DNA of 6,686 nt from DSUN01 sp035527715 (GTDB lineage: Bacteria; Planctomycetota; PUPC01; DSUN01): NCBI GenBank assembly GCA_035527715.1, contig DATKZY010000113.1, positions 1-6,686 of the forward strand, written 5' to 3'. Within the stretch, counting starts at the first letter, position 1. Each line of letters starts with the position of its first letter. A program made the position numbers and the translations under genes. Below the pieces are notes generated by a model. That model did no database searches, had not been told where the DNA came from, and worked only from the letters and a program-made list of their open reading frames with translations. Below are positions 4,585-6,686 of the stretch, piece after piece.

Positions 4585-5664
4585 ATGAGCGCTCGACTGG
4601 CGAGAGTGTTGGTGGCGGCGGCAATCGCGGGCAGCATGGTCGTGTCCACCGGCTGCTCGGTCCTAGGCGGCGCGAAGCACAGGCCCGCGCTGTTCCAATT
4701 GCTGCCCGAGGAGGCCCATCTGCCCGACGGCATGGCCCTCGACAACGACGGGAACATCATCCTCGCCTGCCCGAACTACAACGACGAGAAATACCCCGCC
4801 ATCCTGGTGAAGATTGACAAGGCCGGCAAGCTCTCGACCTGGTGCGACACCCTGCCCGTGGCCCCGACGAGCAAACGCTGCGGCCCGATGGGCATCGGCT
4901 TCGGCCCGGACGGCAATCTCTACGTGGCCGACCTCCAGTACTTCTTCGACAAGAAGCACGCCAGCCGGCTGCTGCGCGTGAACGTGAAGGACGGCAAGCC
5001 GACGAGCGTGGACGTGGTGGTCGAGGGCTTCCTGCTCTCCAACGCCGTCGTGTGGAAGGGCAACGACTGCTACGTGAGCGAGACCCTCTTCGACCTGCCC
5101 GACGACCCGAACAAGAGCGGCGTCTTCCGCTTCACCCTCGCCGAGCTGAAGAAGGGCGGCATCAAGCTCCAGCCCTTCGGCAAGGACCCCCACCTCGTCG
5201 CCACCTTCACCATCGTGCCCAACGAGCGGAAGGACAACGCGGGCGCCGACGGCCTGGCCTTCGGCAACGACGGCAACCTCTACTGCTCGCTCTTCGGCGA
5301 CGGCTCGATCCACAAGCTCACCCTCGACGAGAAGGGCAACGTCAAGTCGAACGAGCTCTTCATCCGCGACAAGCGCTGCCCCTGTGGCGACGGCATGCGC
5401 CTCGACCCCCGCACCGGCCGCATCTACATCGCCGACTCCCAGAACAACGCCATCCACTACTTCACCCCGCCCAGCAACCAGCTCGAGACCCTGTGGGAGA
5501 ACGGCGACGACGAAGGCGCCGACGGCTTGCTCGACCAGCCCTGCGAGCCGCTGGTCCGCGGCAACGAGCTGATCATCTCGAACTTCGACGGCAACTTCCC
5601 CGGCCTGAAGAACAAGAGCTACGACAAGGTCCACACCCTCTCCGTCATCAAGCTCGATGAGTGA
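4585..5664 (+). CDS. SMP-30/gluconolactonase-like beta-propeller lipoprotein
   Basis: The 359-residue product has a lipoprotein signal: basic M-S-A-R-L-A-R, a hydrophobic stretch at 8-20, then V-S-T-G-C with lipidated Cys24, so it should be exported and membrane-anchored. The rest is a beta-propeller with repeated blade motifs: D-G-M-A-L-D-N-D-G-N (48-57), G-I-G-F-G-P-D-G-N-L-Y-V-A-D (103-116), G-A-D-G-L-A-F-G-N-D-G-N-L-Y (220-233) and G-D-G-M-R-L-D-P-R-T-G-R-I-Y-I-A-D-S (268-285). These resemble the SMP-30/gluconolactonase fold, whose members hydrolyse lactones using a bound divalent metal; activity here is unproven and the metal ligands cannot be fixed by eye. At least eight cysteines follow Cys24, including a C-P-C, which suggests disulphides. 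GAAAGGAG at 4571-4578 sets the start. An earlier in-frame ATG at 4465 lies inside the terminator hairpin and is rejected. It is coupled to the next gene by an 8-nt overlap. Confidence 0.82.
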   Translation: MSARLARVLVAAAIAGSMVVSTGCSVLGGAKHRPALFQLLPEEAHLPDGMALDNDGNIILACPNYNDEKYPAILVKIDKAGKLSTWCDTLPVAPTSKRCGPMGIGFGPDGNLYVADLQYFFDKKHASRLLRVNVKDGKPTSVDVVVEGFLLSNAVVWKGNDCYVSETLFDLPDDPNKSGVFRFTLAELKKGGIKLQPFGKDPHLVATFTIVPNERKDNAGADGLAFGNDGNLYCSLFGDGSIHKLTLDEKGNVKSNELFIRDKRCPCGDGMRLDPRTGRIYIADSQNNAIHYFTPPSNQLETLWENGDDEGADGLLDQPCEPLVRGNELIISNFDGNFPGLKNKSYDKVHTLSVIKLDE

Positions 5665-6686
5665 GTACAGAGTCAGGCGCATCCCGTTTGCTTTGGCACT
5701 GGCCCTCGGGTCGGTGGGCCTGGGGGCCAACTGGCCTCAGTGGCGCGGGCCGACCGTCACCGGCGTCACCGACGAGAAAGGCTTCCCCACCACCTGGGGC
5801 GGGAAGGACGGGGCGAACGTCCTGTGGAAGGCCGAGCTGCCGAAGAACGAGGAATCGCCCTCGTCGCCCATCGTGTGGGGCGATCGCGTGTTCGTCACCG
5901 TCTCGCTCAAGGACGACGGGCATCGCGTCGCCTGCTACGCGCGCGCCGACGGCAAGCTGCTGTGGGACACGCCGGTGGAGAAAGGGCCGTGGAAGAAGAC
6001 CGACAGCCGCGGCGGCGTGTGCGCCCCGACGCCCTGCACCGACGGCGAGAGGGTGTTCGCGCTCTTCGGCACCGCGGTGCTCGCCGCGCTCAACGCGGCC
6101 GACGGCAAGATGCTCTGGAGCATTCCCCTGGCGCAGACCGACTTCGACGTGGCCATGGGCAGCAGCCCCATCGTCCACGGCGACACGGTCGTCCTGCTCT
6201 CGGGCCTGACGAAGAGAAACTCCAATCTCACCGCGTTCGACAAGAAGACCGGCAAGGTCAAGTGGGAGCTGAAGCTGCCCGACCACGGCTTCTGCCACAG
6301 CACGCCCGCCTTCGCCACCGTCGGCGGCAGGACCATCCTCGTCCTGAGCGTCAACCGCCGCTCGGCCGGCATCCTGGGCGTGGACCCCGAGAAGGGGGAA
6401 CTGCTCTGGTCGGCCCCCGGCGACGGCGAGACGGCCACGCCAGCCATCGGTTCGGGCGTTGTCTACTGCGACAGCGCCCGGGGCGGGGGCGGCTATGCCC
6501 TCGAGCTGGCGAAAACCGTCGGCGCCAAAGAGGTCGCCCTGAAGTGGCAACTGTCCAGGGTGAACATGGACCTCTCGTCGCCCCTCATCGTCGGCGACCT
6601 GGTCTATCGGCTGGGCGGGAACGGCTGGCTCAACTGCCTGAAGCTGGAGAATGGCGAAAAGGTCTACAGCGAGCAGCTCCAAAGCG
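5657..6686 (+). CDS. Exported PQQ-like beta-propeller repeat protein (runs off right edge)
   Basis: The reading frame opens with ATG at 5657 and stays open for 343 codons to the window's end. A signal peptide (R-V-R-R, then a hydrophobic core at about 9-23, likely cut after A24) is followed by N-W-P-Q-W-R-G-P (25-32), a hallmark of planctomycete-type PQQ-like exported proteins. Blade-closing motifs of the form D-G-K-x-L-W or T-G-K-x-x-W occur at about 98-103, 149-154, 199-203 and 247-251, a steady 50-residue period giving at least four blades of an expected seven or eight. The fold resembles BamB and quinoprotein dehydrogenases, but cofactor-binding residues cannot be judged, so neither PQQ use nor an enzyme activity is claimed. 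There is no SD of its own; the start overlaps the lipoprotein stop (ATGAGTGA, 5657-5664), so translation is probably coupled. Five to six cysteines fit an exported protein. Confidence 0.85.
   Translation, partial: MSEYRVRRIPFALALALGSVGLGANWPQWRGPTVTGVTDEKGFPTTWGGKDGANVLWKAELPKNEESPSSPIVWGDRVFVTVSLKDDGHRVACYARADGKLLWDTPVEKGPWKKTDSRGGVCAPTPCTDGERVFALFGTAVLAALNAADGKMLWSIPLAQTDFDVAMGSSPIVHGDTVVLLSGLTKRNSNLTAFDKKTGKVKWELKLPDHGFCHSTPAFATVGGRTILVLSVNRRSAGILGVDPEKGELLWSAPGDGETATPAIGSGVVYCDSARGGGGYALELAKTVGAKEVALKWQLSRVNMDLSSPLIVGDLVYRLGGNGWLNCLKLENGEKVYSEQLQS

Noticed and set aside
5648..6682. A 344-codon minus-strand open frame opposite the PQQ-like gene
   Set aside because: The plus strand at 5657-6686 has a signal peptide, W-P-Q-W-R-G-P and periodic blade motifs; the antisense product shows none of these.

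Overview
The window is high-GC bacterial DNA. It most likely comes from the Planctomycetota or a close PVC relative. The main pointers are the exported PQQ-type propeller protein that opens with a W-P-Q-W-R-G-P motif after its signal peptide, the SMP-30-like lipoprotein beside it, strong Shine-Dalgarno (SD) sequences and dense GC-ending codons. Taxonomy is inferred from protein style only; there is no rRNA gene here.

Layout. (1) Bases 1-113, minus strand: the first 37 codons of an IS1380-family transposase that runs off the left edge. Directly upstream (114-185) is a long imperfect inverted repeat that contains both its likely promoter and its SD sequence. (2) Bases 186-466: no gene; two diverged copies of a roughly 60-bp hairpin-bearing repeat and a 9-bp triplicate. 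(3) Bases 467-676: a near-consensus sigma70-type promoter and a structured leader of about 175 nt. (4) Bases 677-4409, plus strand: a three-gene set of PspA/IM30-like coiled-coil protein, YqiJ/NfeD-like OB-fold membrane protein with an Asp/His repeat loop, and YqiK-type flotillin. (5) Bases 4410-4584: two perfect hairpins (probable terminator region), then a possible new promoter. (6) Bases 4585-6686, plus strand: an SMP-30-like beta-propeller lipoprotein overlapped by 8 nt by a PQQ-like beta-propeller protein that runs off the right edge.

How the genes fit together. The YqiJ/flotillin pair is a known membrane-microdomain unit (yqiJ-yqiK in E. coli, yuaF-floT in B. subtilis), and PspA proteins stabilise stressed inner membrane. 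The first operon therefore reads as a membrane-organisation or envelope-stress module. The unusual part is the metal-ligand-rich loop in the middle protein. The second operon encodes two exported propeller proteins of unknown substrate.

The most interesting signals are the transposase leader, laid out like the read-through-repressed leaders of IS10/IS50, the Asp/His loop encoded by near-identical 30-bp tandem repeats, the paired structured repeats at 212-370, and an in-frame Pro/Arg-rich stretch in front of flotillin. No CRISPR array, tRNA or rRNA was seen.
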